Shown: piece by piece, positions 17,016 through 25,460 of the stretch
Layout of the letters: every line of letters begins with the position of its first letter
Numbering within the stretch: the first letter of the stretch is position 1
Origin: an uncultured Flavobacteriaceae bacterium
GTDB lineage: Bacteria > Bacteroidota > Bacteroidia > Flavobacteriales > Flavobacteriaceae
Reading direction: 5' to 3'
NCBI GenBank assembly: GCA_913031655.1
Contig: CAJWFY010000003.1
Span: forward strand, 1 to 29,324
DNA length: 29,324 nucleotides
Translations under genes and position numbers: made by a program
The notes under the pieces: model-generated
Told to the model about the DNA's origin: nothing
Database searches by the model: none
Seen by the model: only the letters and a program-made list of their open reading frames with translations

Positions 17016-17047
17016 CATCTATAGAATTTTTTAAAACAACTTTTACA

Positions 17048-18427
17048 ATGAAAAAATTAGGAAAAATAATATTAGTTTTTGCTGTGCTATTTTATGTTAA
17101 CTCTACTGTAGCTCAAGATAAAAACAATCAATGGCAGTTAACATTTGGAACTAATGCCGTAGATTTTCACCCAGTTGGAACTGATAGCGGAAACAACGCT
17201 ACGGGACACTGGTTTAGTGAATATTTTAATATTCAGGAGAACTGGAATACTCAAACGGCTTTCAACACTATTGCCTTGTCAAGGTATGGAACAGAAGACT
17301 TTACTTATGGGTTAAGAGGTTCTCTAAATTCTGTTTCTAGAATGGGGGACGAAAGAGCTAGAATGACTGCAAAAAGAATTGCTAGTCTAGATTTAGTAGT
17401 AGAATATAGTTTACCAGAATTTTTCTCAATTTGCAATGCAAATCCTTTTCTTGAAGCTGGAACTGGTTACACTTGGTTTGGCAATCAAAAATCAACTACA
17501 ATGAATGCGGGAATGGGAATTAAGTTTCCGGTTAATGAGAAAGTTTCGATAAAATTAAATACATCATACAAACATGCTTTTAATGACATGCAAAACTTAA
17601 ACGCTCACTTTCAGCATAACGTAGGAGTGGCAATTAATTTTGGTGGGAAAGACTCTGATAGAGATGGTATTTATGATCAATATGACGATTGTCCTAATCA
17701 ACCTGGTTTACCGGCTTTTAACGGTTGCCCAGATAATGATGGTGATGGAATAGAAAACAGCAAAGACTCTTGTCCTGATGTTGCAGGTTTATTAGAATTT
17801 GACGGTTGCCCTGACACTGATGGTGATGGAACTCCTGACGCAAAAGATGCCTGCGTTAACGAGCCTGGTTCAATAGAAATGGGTGGATGTCCTGATTCTG
17901 ATGGAGATGGAGTGTCTGACAACGTTGACGGATGTGCTGATGTTGCAGGTCCAACTGAAAATAACGGTTGCCCATGGCCAGACAGCGACGGAGATACTGT
18001 TTTAGACAAGGATGATAAGTGCCCGAATGTTGCTGGTTTAGTAAATAATGCAGGTTGTCCTCAACCTTCTGAAGAAATTATGGAACAACTTAATGCAGTT
18101 GGAGCGATGATCCCATTTGAATTAAATCAAGCTAAACTTGGAGTAAAAGTTACAAGTCTTTTAGATGTAGTGTCGACGATAATGACTAAGTATTCTCAAA
18201 CTAGCTTTATTATTGAAGGTCATACAGATAATTCTGGACCTAAAACCTTTAACCAGAAGCTATCTGAAGACAGAGCAAACACAGTTAAGGATTACTTAAT
18301 AGGTATAGGAATTAGCGCTGACAGAATGTCAACTTCAGGTTTTGGTGAAGACAAGCCTAGTGTTTCTAACGACACTAGAAAAGGAAGAATCACTAATAGA
18401 AGGGTTGAGTTCAAGGTAGTAGACTAA
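17048..18427 (+). CDS. OmpA-family outer-membrane protein with thrombospondin type-3 repeats
   Basis: A 459-residue protein in three parts. Residues 1-22 are a signal peptide ending VAQ. Residues about 23-200 look like an eight-stranded beta-barrel, with alternating hydrophobic strands and the final strand ending VGVAINFGG. Residues about 202-338 are five DxDxDG-type calcium-binding repeats with paired cysteines (for example DSDRDGIYDQYDDC). Residues about 355-459 are the OmpA C-terminal peptidoglycan-binding domain, with GHTDNSG (391-397) and NRRVEF (450-455). The role is to tether the outer membrane to peptidoglycan; the calcium-binding linker probably stiffens it. It is flanked by a -7 box and a strong terminator, so it is probably a separate and highly expressed transcript between addA and addB. 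Confidence 0.93.
   Translation: MKKLGKIILVFAVLFYVNSTVAQDKNNQWQLTFGTNAVDFHPVGTDSGNNATGHWFSEYFNIQENWNTQTAFNTIALSRYGTEDFTYGLRGSLNSVSRMGDERARMTAKRIASLDLVVEYSLPEFFSICNANPFLEAGTGYTWFGNQKSTTMNAGMGIKFPVNEKVSIKLNTSYKHAFNDMQNLNAHFQHNVGVAINFGGKDSDRDGIYDQYDDCPNQPGLPAFNGCPDNDGDGIENSKDSCPDVAGLLEFDGCPDTDGDGTPDAKDACVNEPGSIEMGGCPDSDGDGVSDNVDGCADVAGPTENNGCPWPDSDGDTVLDKDDKCPNVAGLVNNAGCPQPSEEIMEQLNAVGAMIPFELNQAKLGVKVTSLLDVVSTIMTKYSQTSFIIEGHTDNSGPKTFNQKLSEDRANTVKDYLIGIGISADRMSTSGFGEDKPSVSNDTRKGRITNRRVEFKVVD
17651..18061 (+). repeat. Tandem thrombospondin type-3 repeat region within the OmpA gene
   Basis: Five imperfect units of about 26-30 codons, each with a D-x-D-x-D-G core followed by a C-x...G-C-P pair. The units encode DSDRDG, DNDGDG, DTDGDG, DSDGDG and DSDGDT. 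The last unit departs from the others (DT for DG, with an extra WP before it). Confidence 0.85.
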
Positions 18428-18448
18428 TTAAAAATAAAAAATTATATT

Positions 18449-18484
18449 AAAAGCGTCTAATTTTTTTAATTAGACGCTTTTTTA
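18449..18484 (+). terminator. Rho-independent terminator after the OmpA gene
   Basis: Perfect 14-bp stem, AAAAGCGTCTAATT (18449-18462) with AATTAGACGCTTTT (18468-18481), loop TTTTT, followed by more T. It starts 22 bases after the OmpA stop and ends about 10 bases before the addB ATG. The flanking A and T runs could also let it act on minus-strand transcripts. Confidence 0.85.
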
Positions 18485-18494
18485 TTTTAGGCCT

Positions 18495-21116
18495 ATGAAA
18501 TCTTTTTTAGAAAAAGTTTTAGAAGACGTACAAAGAAAAGATATCGATATAGAAAAAGCTTGCTTTGTGTTCCCTAATAAGCGCTCTTCACAGGTTTTTA
18601 AAACACTTCTTCTTCAAACGACCAAACGTCCTTTTTTTGCACCTACAATTGAGAGCATAGATTCATTTATAATTAAAATCTCAGGATTAAAAGAATTAAA
18701 AAAATCTAGAGCACTCTTTAAATTGTTTTCAATATACTCTTCTACAAATAAAGATAATAACCTAGAAGCCTTCATTAGTTGGGGTGGGACATTTATTAAT
18801 GATACAATTGAAGTTGAGCAAAACCTGTTAGAGGTTCAAGTAGTGCTAAAAGAGTTAGCAGAAATTAATAAAATAAAAAATTGGGGAGAAAACAATAGGA
18901 AGGATGTTGAAGCTACTCTTTTTTGGGAACAGCTTCCAAAGCTTTACCAGAGTTTTAAAAAAAAACTTTTAGATAATCAAGAAGGAACAAAAGGAATTTG
19001 CTATAGTGAAGCCCAAAAAAACCTAGAACACTACAAAGACGCTAACAAAGATATTAAGCATGTTTTTATCGGACTAAACGCGCTTAGCAAATCGGAAGAA
19101 TTAATAATTAAGGAGCTGTTGAGTTTTAATCAAGGTGAAATTTATTGGGATATTGACCAGTCTTTTATTAATAATAAAAATCATGGAGCAGCTCATTTTA
19201 TTAAAAAATACAAAAACAGCTGGGATCATTATATAAAAAATTCATTTAACTGGATTTCACAAGAGTTTAAAGGGCCTAAGACAATTAGGATCGTAGAAGC
19301 GACAAAGTCTATTGGACAGGCAAAGGAAATAGGCGAAATACTTTTTGTTCTAAACAAAGGCAAATCAAAAAAAGTAGCGGTGATTTTGGGAGATGAAACC
19401 ATAATTGAGCCCGTTTTGAATCACTTACCTAATAATATAGAACACATTAGCATTGGCTCAAAAATCCCCTCTAGTATGCTAGAGTTAAAAAAACTTTTAA
19501 AGTTGGCTTTAGAAATACAGGTTAGTAACTCAAAAATTAAAACAACAAAACAAACAGAGTCCATAATTTCTTCAAGAATCATTAGATCCGTTTCCCAAAA
19601 TTTAAAAAACAAAAACACTCTTTTATCACTAATTTTAAAAAAATGGAAATCACCAGACGAAGCTTTAAACAAACTCATACGCTTTGTAGAAGAGTTATCC
19701 CTTAATAAAAGCTTTAACGAAACAGATCTGACAGAATCAAAATTAATTTTGGAGATTCTAATAGAATCAAAGTCGTTAGTAAAAGAAAGCGAAAATATTA
19801 ATAGCATTAAGGCTTTAAAAGATGTTTTATTTACATTTTTAGACGAGATACACATCCCTTATAAATCTGATAATGAGGCCATGACTCAAATCATGGGACT
19901 TCTAGAAACCAGGGCGTTAGATTTTGAAACAGTTATTATAAGCTCGGTTAATGAAGGTTTTCTTCCCAAAGGGAAAAGCTTTGATTCTCTAATCCCTTTC
20001 GATTTGAGAAAAAAAAATAATCTATTAACCTTTAACGAAAGAGATAAAACGAATACATATCATTTTTATAGACTTCTTCAAAGAGCAAAAAATATATACT
20101 TGATATATAACAGCATTAATGAAGGAATTAAAGGAGGAGAAAAAAGTAGACTGATCCATCAACTAGAAATAGAAGGGCTTGAAAATCATCAGTTGATTTA
20201 CAAAAGAACTACGCCAAACTTGTCAAGCAATAATACTGAAAGAGAAATTTTAAAATCACCACGCTGTTTAGAATTACTAAAACAACTCGCTATTAGCGGG
20301 TTTTCTCCATCTTCATTAGAAGCGTATTTAAAAGATCCGGAGGATTTTTACTATTCAAAAATTCACAAAATAAACTCCAAAAATGAAGAAGAAGAATCAG
20401 TTAGTTCAAGAATTGTTGGACTTATTTTTCATGAATCTATCGAAGAGCTTTATAAGCCCCTAATAGATAAAAAATTTACCGTTAGATTGTTAGGTGATGT
20501 GTTAAATAAAATTGAGGTTGCTGTTAAGGCAAGTTTTGTAAACAATTACGCGGCAGATTTTAATACTGGGAAAAATCTTATTGCGTTTGAAGTGATTAAA
20601 AATGCAATAAAAAAATTCATCACAATGGAGCTAGAAGATGTAAAAAAAGGGAACACTATTAAGCTCATAGCTCTAGAGCAAAGAATCAGTCAGCCTATCG
20701 ACATCATTGATTTAAATTATTCAGTTAAGCTGAAAGGCATTATAGACAGGGTAGATATGAGAAACGAAACCATAAGGATTATTGATTACAAATCAGGGCT
20801 AATGAAGTCGGGGGATTTAAAAATAAAGTATCCGTCTAGTCTTTGTGACAGTTCATCTCAAACCAAAGCAATGCAATTAATGTGTTATGCAAGTATGTAT
20901 TTAAAGAGCAGCCCTAGCTCAAAAGGAATAGAGGCAGGAATTATTTCTTTTAGAGATTTAAATAGTGGCTTGATGAAGTTGACAGTAAATAACAAAACAG
21001 AGAGAACAAGCTTTATCAATACTTCTCATATTGTCGAATTTGAAAAGGGCTTAAAAAAGTTGATATTAGAAATGATGTGTTCGGATATACCCTTTTCAAA
21101 ACCAGACTCTAATTAG
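18495..21116 (+). CDS. addB: AddB-like PD-(D/E)XK nuclease
   Basis: An 873-residue protein with the layout of the AddB partner of AddA. The N-terminal half looks like a helicase fold without a Walker A motif (it begins ACFVFPNKRSSQVFK), so it is probably inactive as an ATPase. The C-terminal nuclease has GIIDRVD (Asp751), IDYKSG (763-768, Asp764/Lys766) and Q794xxxY798, the RecB-family set. The four-cysteine iron-sulfur cluster of Bacillus AddB is not apparent. With AddA it should resect double-strand breaks for RecA. The ATG at 18495 comes only about 10 bases after the OmpA terminator. The last 8 bases overlap the convergent SOUL gene. The paralogue name is inferred from domain layout and the nearby addA. 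Confidence 0.82.
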   Translation: MKSFLEKVLEDVQRKDIDIEKACFVFPNKRSSQVFKTLLLQTTKRPFFAPTIESIDSFIIKISGLKELKKSRALFKLFSIYSSTNKDNNLEAFISWGGTFINDTIEVEQNLLEVQVVLKELAEINKIKNWGENNRKDVEATLFWEQLPKLYQSFKKKLLDNQEGTKGICYSEAQKNLEHYKDANKDIKHVFIGLNALSKSEELIIKELLSFNQGEIYWDIDQSFINNKNHGAAHFIKKYKNSWDHYIKNSFNWISQEFKGPKTIRIVEATKSIGQAKEIGEILFVLNKGKSKKVAVILGDETIIEPVLNHLPNNIEHISIGSKIPSSMLELKKLLKLALEIQVSNSKIKTTKQTESIISSRIIRSVSQNLKNKNTLLSLILKKWKSPDEALNKLIRFVEELSLNKSFNETDLTESKLILEILIESKSLVKESENINSIKALKDVLFTFLDEIHIPYKSDNEAMTQIMGLLETRALDFETVIISSVNEGFLPKGKSFDSLIPFDLRKKNNLLTFNERDKTNTYHFYRLLQRAKNIYLIYNSINEGIKGGEKSRLIHQLEIEGLENHQLIYKRTTPNLSSNNTEREILKSPRCLELLKQLAISGFSPSSLEAYLKDPEDFYYSKIHKINSKNEEEESVSSRIVGLIFHESIEELYKPLIDKKFTVRLLGDVLNKIEVAVKASFVNNYAADFNTGKNLIAFEVIKNAIKKFITMELEDVKKGNTIKLIALEQRISQPIDIIDLNYSVKLKGIIDRVDMRNETIRIIDYKSGLMKSGDLKIKYPSSLCDSSSQTKAMQLMCYASMYLKSSPSSKGIEAGIISFRDLNSGLMKLTVNNKTERTSFINTSHIVEFEKGLKKLILEMMCSDIPFSKPDSN

Positions 21117-21651
21117 CCTTGTAAACAACCTCTAATAAAACTTCATTTCGCCTATTAAAAACCTTGTAAGGGCTATTGTAAGATAATACGACAGGCTCAT
21201 TACTAATTATTTCTACATTTTTTTCGTTTAATTTATTAACTAGTAAACGATAGTTTGCCAAAACTTTTTTTTGATTAGAGTAGCCACTATAAGTAATTGA
21301 TGCAAACACACCTTCTTTTGATTTATAAACCTTTATACTATTATCTTTAGGTGAAACAATGTTTTTCTCTAGATATTTAGAAGGCAGAACAAATTCCATA
21401 GTGTTTAAAGATCCTTTGTTAGTCATATAGACAGGTGTGGTCATGGCAATTTTTATATTATCTGAATTATTTCCACCTATATATTTAAAGAGCTTTGAAA
21501 AGTTACTGTTAGAAGTCACTTTTGCTTTCATTGAAGGCGGATAATACCGTATTTCAACATTGTCTAATGTGGATAGAACTTCGTATTGTTGGGTTTCATA
21601 TTGTTGAGAGATCATGGTGATTGAAAATAATAATAAAAAAAAATTATACAT
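21109..21651 (-). CDS. SOUL-family heme-binding-like protein, exported
   Basis: A 180-residue protein with a hydrophobic N-terminal segment (MYNFFLLLFSITMIS) that looks like a signal peptide. The rest fits the SOUL/HEBP family: YETQQYEVLSTLDNVEIRYY at the mature start (broken here into short stretches), IKIAMTTPVYM (about 87-97), TMEFVLPSKY, and the closing YNSPYKVFNRRNEV. SOUL proteins bind heme or related tetrapyrroles in several organisms; the ligand in bacteria is usually unproven. No conserved axial histidine can be assigned. It lies 5 bases after the propeller gene, so the two are probably co-transcribed, and its end overlaps addB by 8 bases. Confidence 0.83.
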   Translation of the reverse strand: MYNFFLLLFSITMISQQYETQQYEVLSTLDNVEIRYYPPSMKAKVTSNSNFSKLFKYIGGNNSDNIKIAMTTPVYMTNKGSLNTMEFVLPSKYLEKNIVSPKDNSIKVYKSKEGVFASITYSGYSNQKKVLANYRLLVNKLNEKNVEIISNEPVVLSYNSPYKVFNRRNEVLLEVVYKAN

Positions 21652-21656
21652 AATAT

Positions 21657-22703
21657 TTATACTCTAGTTAGTTTAATTGGGTATGTTTTTCCAGAATTCC
21701 ACTGAGGAACATAAAGATTCCAGTCATTGTCAACACAAACATCGTGAGGATTTCTAAAACTGACTTGATCGTATTCAGGCTTAATAAGTGTTTTTTCATT
21801 ATAAGAAGGAATACTACCACCTGGAAATGAAACAACTTTATTGTTTTTATCTAAAACAGCAAGCATTCCATCATACGCCCCCCAATCTTTAGTGACTATA
21901 ACTGCAAACAAAAGGAAGTCTCCTTTAATTACTGGCCTGCAAACATAGCAACCGGGAAGCTTAATAGTTTCTATCCATTTTCCGTCAAGAGAAAATCGTT
22001 TAAATTCATTTTTGCTTCTTGAAGATATTAATAGAGTAGGATTAGAGCTGTCTCTATTATCTATTGTTATTCCGTGACAACAATCAAACAAATCATCCCC
22101 ATTGCCATGACCTCCAAAATGACGAATATAATTCCCTTTACTATCGTATTGAATGACATAATCTAACCCATATCCGTCAGCTACATAAAAATCACCATTT
22201 TCTGCAACTGCAATTTCTGTAGGTTTAAACTGAGAGGCATTAGAATAAGCTTTAATTTCTTTGGGGTAGGATAATTCTATAAGTTTTTCGCCTTTAAGAG
22301 TTGTTTTGCAAAACTTATTAGAATCTGGGTCTGTAACAAATAAAAACTCCTCTCCTCCTTGATCAACAATAGATAGGCCATGTGCACCAGGATAATTTAA
22401 CCCCCAAGAGTCTAAAACCTTACCAGAACGATCGTATATTAAAATATTATTTTTAGGATGTGTTGTAGTTAAAATGATTCTATTTTTGGAATCCATAACC
22501 ATTTCATGACAGTGATTTACAGGATAAGTATTTGAGTTTTGAACTCCCCAATCTTTATTGACTTCAAACTTAAAATCACCATGTCCGATAGGGTCATTTA
22601 AAACTGTCTTAGAGGCGCCATAAAGAGAGGGTATATATAATGGAATAGAAGCTAACAAAGAGGCTTTTTTAATAAAAGATCTACGAGAATTTTTTTTAAT
22701 CAT
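21657..22703 (-). CDS. Tat-exported NHL-type beta-propeller protein
   Basis: A 348-residue protein that begins NSRRSFIKKASLL, a twin-arginine (Arg7-Arg8) signal followed by a hydrophobic stretch to about residue 30, so it is exported folded. The rest shows blade-like repeats: NHCHEMVMDSKNRI, GAHGLSIVD, PTEIAVAENGDFYVADG, CCHGITIDN and NPHDVCVDNDWNLYVPQW. A histidine sits at the start of several blades (His64, His66, His108, His210, His320). This resembles the zinc/calcium propeller of peptidyl-alpha-hydroxyglycine alpha-amidating lyase, though the enzyme activity is not established. Cys208-Cys209 and Cys252/Cys255 are further possible metal ligands. It sits between the TrhA-like gene (30 bases upstream) and the SOUL gene. 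Confidence 0.82.
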   Translation of the reverse strand: MIKKNSRRSFIKKASLLASIPLYIPSLYGASKTVLNDPIGHGDFKFEVNKDWGVQNSNTYPVNHCHEMVMDSKNRIILTTTHPKNNILIYDRSGKVLDSWGLNYPGAHGLSIVDQGGEEFLFVTDPDSNKFCKTTLKGEKLIELSYPKEIKAYSNASQFKPTEIAVAENGDFYVADGYGLDYVIQYDSKGNYIRHFGGHGNGDDLFDCCHGITIDNRDSSNPTLLISSRSKNEFKRFSLDGKWIETIKLPGCYVCRPVIKGDFLLFAVIVTKDWGAYDGMLAVLDKNNKVVSFPGGSIPSYNEKTLIKPEYDQVSFRNPHDVCVDNDWNLYVPQWNSGKTYPIKLTRV

Positions 22704-22733
22704 CTAAACAGAGTTTGTAAAATACACTTCAAG

Positions 22734-23357
22734 TTAAATAATATAAAATAAAACCAAAAAATAATGAGAGATACTTCCTCCAAGAACAAATAAATGCCAA
22801 ATAGCATGTGAATATTTCATCTTTTCAAGACTATAAAAAATTGTGCCAAAAGAATAAAGCAGACCGCTTAAAATTAACAACAATAAACCGTTAAGTTCAA
22901 GAGAATTAAAAACACTATTAAAATCCAGGACAACTAACCAACCCATTGCCAGGTAAAGCGCTAAGGAAAGTTTATCAAATTTTCCAGTAAAAAAAATCTT
23001 AAATACCGTTCCAGTTAAGGCAATTGCCAAAACAGCAATAAAGACTTTAACTCCGTTTCCGCTATACAAGGTTATTAAACAAATTGGAGCATATGAACCC
23101 GCAATTAAATAGAAAATACTTACATGATCAAATATCCTAAGCTTGCTTTTTAGTTTTATATCAGTTGCATAATGATATAATGTTGACGCAGCATAGAGAC
23201 AAATCATGCCAAATTCAAAAAACAGAATACTTTCAGTGCTAAAGTCTGTAAGGTTTTGATTGTAAAAAAGTAAAATGGGTAGGCCAATTAAGCTAAGAAC
23301 AAACCCTATAAAGTGAGTAAGTGTATTCCAAAATTCTTCTTCTTTAGTTTCGTTCAT
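22734..23357 (-). CDS. TrhA/hemolysin III-family (PAQR) membrane protein
   Basis: A 207-residue protein with seven predicted membrane segments. It has the conserved residues of the hemolysin III/PAQR fold: Ser58-x3-His62 (STLYHY), Asp77 in RIFDHVS, and His184-x3-His188 (HAIWH), followed by His198. In the PAQR superfamily these form a metal site inside the membrane, possibly hydrolase-like. The bacterial TrhA protein has been linked to membrane fluidity and energetics, and the hemolysin name is historical. It overlaps menE by 14 bases and so is probably read from the menaquinone transcript. Confidence 0.9.
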   Translation of the reverse strand: MNETKEEEFWNTLTHFIGFVLSLIGLPILLFYNQNLTDFSTESILFFEFGMICLYAASTLYHYATDIKLKSKLRIFDHVSIFYLIAGSYAPICLITLYSGNGVKVFIAVLAIALTGTVFKIFFTGKFDKLSLALYLAMGWLVVLDFNSVFNSLELNGLLLLILSGLLYSFGTIFYSLEKMKYSHAIWHLFVLGGSISHYFLVLFYII

Positions 23358-24399
23358 TAATTAATTTTAAAAGATTTTTTTTAAGTTTTAAACGATCTAA
23401 TTTTCCATTAATTCTATCGATTTTTTTTAAACAATATATGTCTTTAGGCTTTTCAAACATCTTTAAATTTTGAAAAGCATTAACCGCATCATTAGGGATG
23501 TTTCCTTCAAAGACTAAAACAACTTTTTCTCCTAGAATTTCGTCAGGCACTCCGCAAATAGCAAAATTTTCTAAGTAATAAAGGGTTAAAATTTTTTCAA
23601 CTTCTTCAGGGAAAATCTTAATTCCTCCAGAATTAATTATAAAATCATTTCTGCCAATCCAAACAAATTTTGTGTCAGAAAGCAGCTCTATTTTATCTTT
23701 TGTTAAAATGGGAAGGGCGGAAAGATAAGGAGCGTTAATTTCTAAACAGCCCCGTCTTGACTTAAAAGAAACACCAGGAATTGCCGTAAACTCTTTTTCT
23801 CCTTTACTTAAACTCTTTACAGCTACATGAGATAAGGTTTCAGACATTCCGTAAGTTTCAAAAACTCCTAAGGAGTTGTTAATGAGCTTTTTTTGAATCG
23901 AAGACCTGATTGGACTTCCCCCTACAATTAAACAGTTTACTTTATTAATATAGGGAATGGATTTCTCTAACTGATGAGGGGTAATGGCAACAAACCCAAA
24001 GTTTTTGGAGGAGTCTTTAATTGGGTTGTCATCTGGCTTTTGAATAAATAAATCTAAACCTAAAACTAACGATCGAACCACCATCATTTTTCCAGCAATA
24101 AAGCTAATAGGCAAACAGAGCAATGCCTTATCTTCTGGTTTTAATTTAAAAAATTTTCCAGTATTTACTGCTGACTGAACCATTGCTTCTTTTTGAGCTA
24201 AAAACAACTTTGGAGGACCTGTTGAACCAGAACTCTGAACTGTAATATTTAATTCATCACTTAACCAATCTAAAATAAAAACAAAGACTTCATTGTCTTT
24301 AAATAATGACTTCTTACAATGCTCAACTAAAGCGTTTTTTTTATATGAAACTCCATGTAACTTAAAATCGGGATGAACAATCATTGCTTTATTAGTCAT
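23344..24399 (-). CDS. menE: O-succinylbenzoate-CoA ligase
   Basis: An acyl-adenylate-forming enzyme that activates o-succinylbenzoate to its CoA ester. Motifs: the phosphate loop SSGSTGPPK (56-64), ETYGMSE (181-187), the hinge IGRNDFIINSGGIK (248-261) and the catalytic lysine in INGKLDR (Lys333). At 351 residues it is shorter than most MenE proteins (about 450-490). All core motifs remain and the N-terminal subdomain is simply compact, as is usual in Flavobacteriia, so it is not a broken gene. Its ATG overlaps the menC stop (ATGA), and its 3' end overlaps the TrhA-like gene. Confidence 0.92.
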   Translation of the reverse strand: MTNKAMIVHPDFKLHGVSYKKNALVEHCKKSLFKDNEVFVFILDWLSDELNITVQSSGSTGPPKLFLAQKEAMVQSAVNTGKFFKLKPEDKALLCLPISFIAGKMMVVRSLVLGLDLFIQKPDDNPIKDSSKNFGFVAITPHQLEKSIPYINKVNCLIVGGSPIRSSIQKKLINNSLGVFETYGMSETLSHVAVKSLSKGEKEFTAIPGVSFKSRRGCLEINAPYLSALPILTKDKIELLSDTKFVWIGRNDFIINSGGIKIFPEEVEKILTLYYLENFAICGVPDEILGEKVVLVFEGNIPNDAVNAFQNLKMFEKPKDIYCLKKIDRINGKLDRLKLKKNLLKLINERN

Positions 24400-25457
24400 G
24401 AATTTTTTAAAATATAATTACTAAAAAATGCTGTTTCCCAATTCTTTTTTGGATTGTACTTTAAAAGCCCCTTTTCTATATAACAAGGGGAATCTATATT
24501 GTTGGAATAAAGCATCCCTGTTCCAAGCCCTTGTTTCATCTCAGATCCTTTATTAAAAACCCATTGAGAGATAGCATTTAGACCAACATTGCTTTCAAGT
24601 GCGCTAGTAGACCACCATTTTATTCCTTTAGAATCTGCAATTTTTATCCAAGAATCGCATGCTTTAAGACCTCCGGTTAAGCTGGGTTTTAAAATAATAT
24701 ATGATGGGTTTATTAATGAAAGCATCGTAGTTTGTTTTTCCTTTGACGTTAGACCAATAAGCTCCTCATCTAATGCAATTGCTATCGGGGATTTTTCACA
24801 TAAAAAAGCCATTTCGTTCCACATTTTAGGCCTTATGGGCTGCTCTATAGAATGAAGATCATGTTCAGAAAGAATCTTTAATTTTTCAAGCGCGGAGTTA
24901 GGGCTAAAAGAACCATTGGCATCTAATCTGATTTGAATATCAGATGAAGAATACTCAAGTCGAAGAGACTTTAAAAGCTCACACTCTAAATCAAAATTTA
25001 AAGCTCCAACTTTAATTTTAATACAATCAAACCCACTTTCAATTTTTTCTTTAATTTGTTTTTTCATAAAGGGTTTTTCACCCATCCAAATTAATCCGTT
25101 TATAGGAATAGCCTTTTCTCCTTTTGTGAAACTAGAGGCCATTAAAACAAAAGGGTTGGAACTTTCAAAAGATAAATAGGCGGTTTCTAATCCAAAAAGA
25201 ATTGAGGGATACAGTTCAAGCTTCGTTTTTAACACGTCTATTCCAAGGGAGATATTATTACAAATTTCTTTTAATTTATCTTCATATGAAGCAATTGGAT
25301 CCGGGCTAAGCCCAGTGATCAAACTACACTCTCCCACACCATATCCATCTTTGTCGACAATTATAATAAACCAACTTTCTTTGTTGTTTAAAACACCTCT
25401 TGAAGTTCCACTAGGATTTTTAAATTTCAATAAATGTCTGAAATAATAAGCCTTCAT
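24396..25457 (-). CDS. menC: o-Succinylbenzoate synthase
   Basis: A 353-residue enolase-superfamily dehydratase that makes o-succinylbenzoate from SHCHC. The catalytic set is complete: the Lys147-x-Lys149 pair in CIKIKVG, Asp179 in RLDANGSF, Glu205 in IEQPI, Asp230 in ALDEELIG and Lys257 in ILKPSLTGGL. The N-terminal capping domain contains GVGECSLI. It lies 3 bases after menA and overlaps menE by 4 bases. Confidence 0.95.
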   Translation of the reverse strand: MKAYYFRHLLKFKNPSGTSRGVLNNKESWFIIIVDKDGYGVGECSLITGLSPDPIASYEDKLKEICNNISLGIDVLKTKLELYPSILFGLETAYLSFESSNPFVLMASSFTKGEKAIPINGLIWMGEKPFMKKQIKEKIESGFDCIKIKVGALNFDLECELLKSLRLEYSSSDIQIRLDANGSFSPNSALEKLKILSEHDLHSIEQPIRPKMWNEMAFLCEKSPIAIALDEELIGLTSKEKQTTMLSLINPSYIILKPSLTGGLKACDSWIKIADSKGIKWWSTSALESNVGLNAISQWVFNKGSEMKQGLGTGMLYSNNIDSPCYIEKGLLKYNPKKNWETAFFSNYILKNS

Positions 25458-25460
25458 GAA

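Noticed and set aside
17698..18009. 103-codon minus-strand open frame rich in Ser and Pro
   Set aside because: It is the antisense of the OmpA calcium-binding repeats; the repetitive codons keep the opposite frame open.
17651..18061. Tandem repeat that could be mistaken for a CRISPR or other array
   Set aside because: The units are imperfect, in frame and code for DxDxDG calcium-binding repeats.
19421..19855. 144-codon open frame on the minus strand
   Set aside because: It lies wholly inside addB, whose frame is the one with conserved features. The product has no recognisable motif.
13898..21116. addA-OmpA-addB as a new phage-defence system
   Set aside because: The helicase/nuclease pair fits ordinary AddAB recombinational repair, and the OmpA gene has its own promoter-like box and terminator.
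23344..24399. menE as a truncated gene
   Set aside because: It is short for the family, but the phosphate loop, hinge and catalytic lysine are all present and the neighbouring overlaps are intact.
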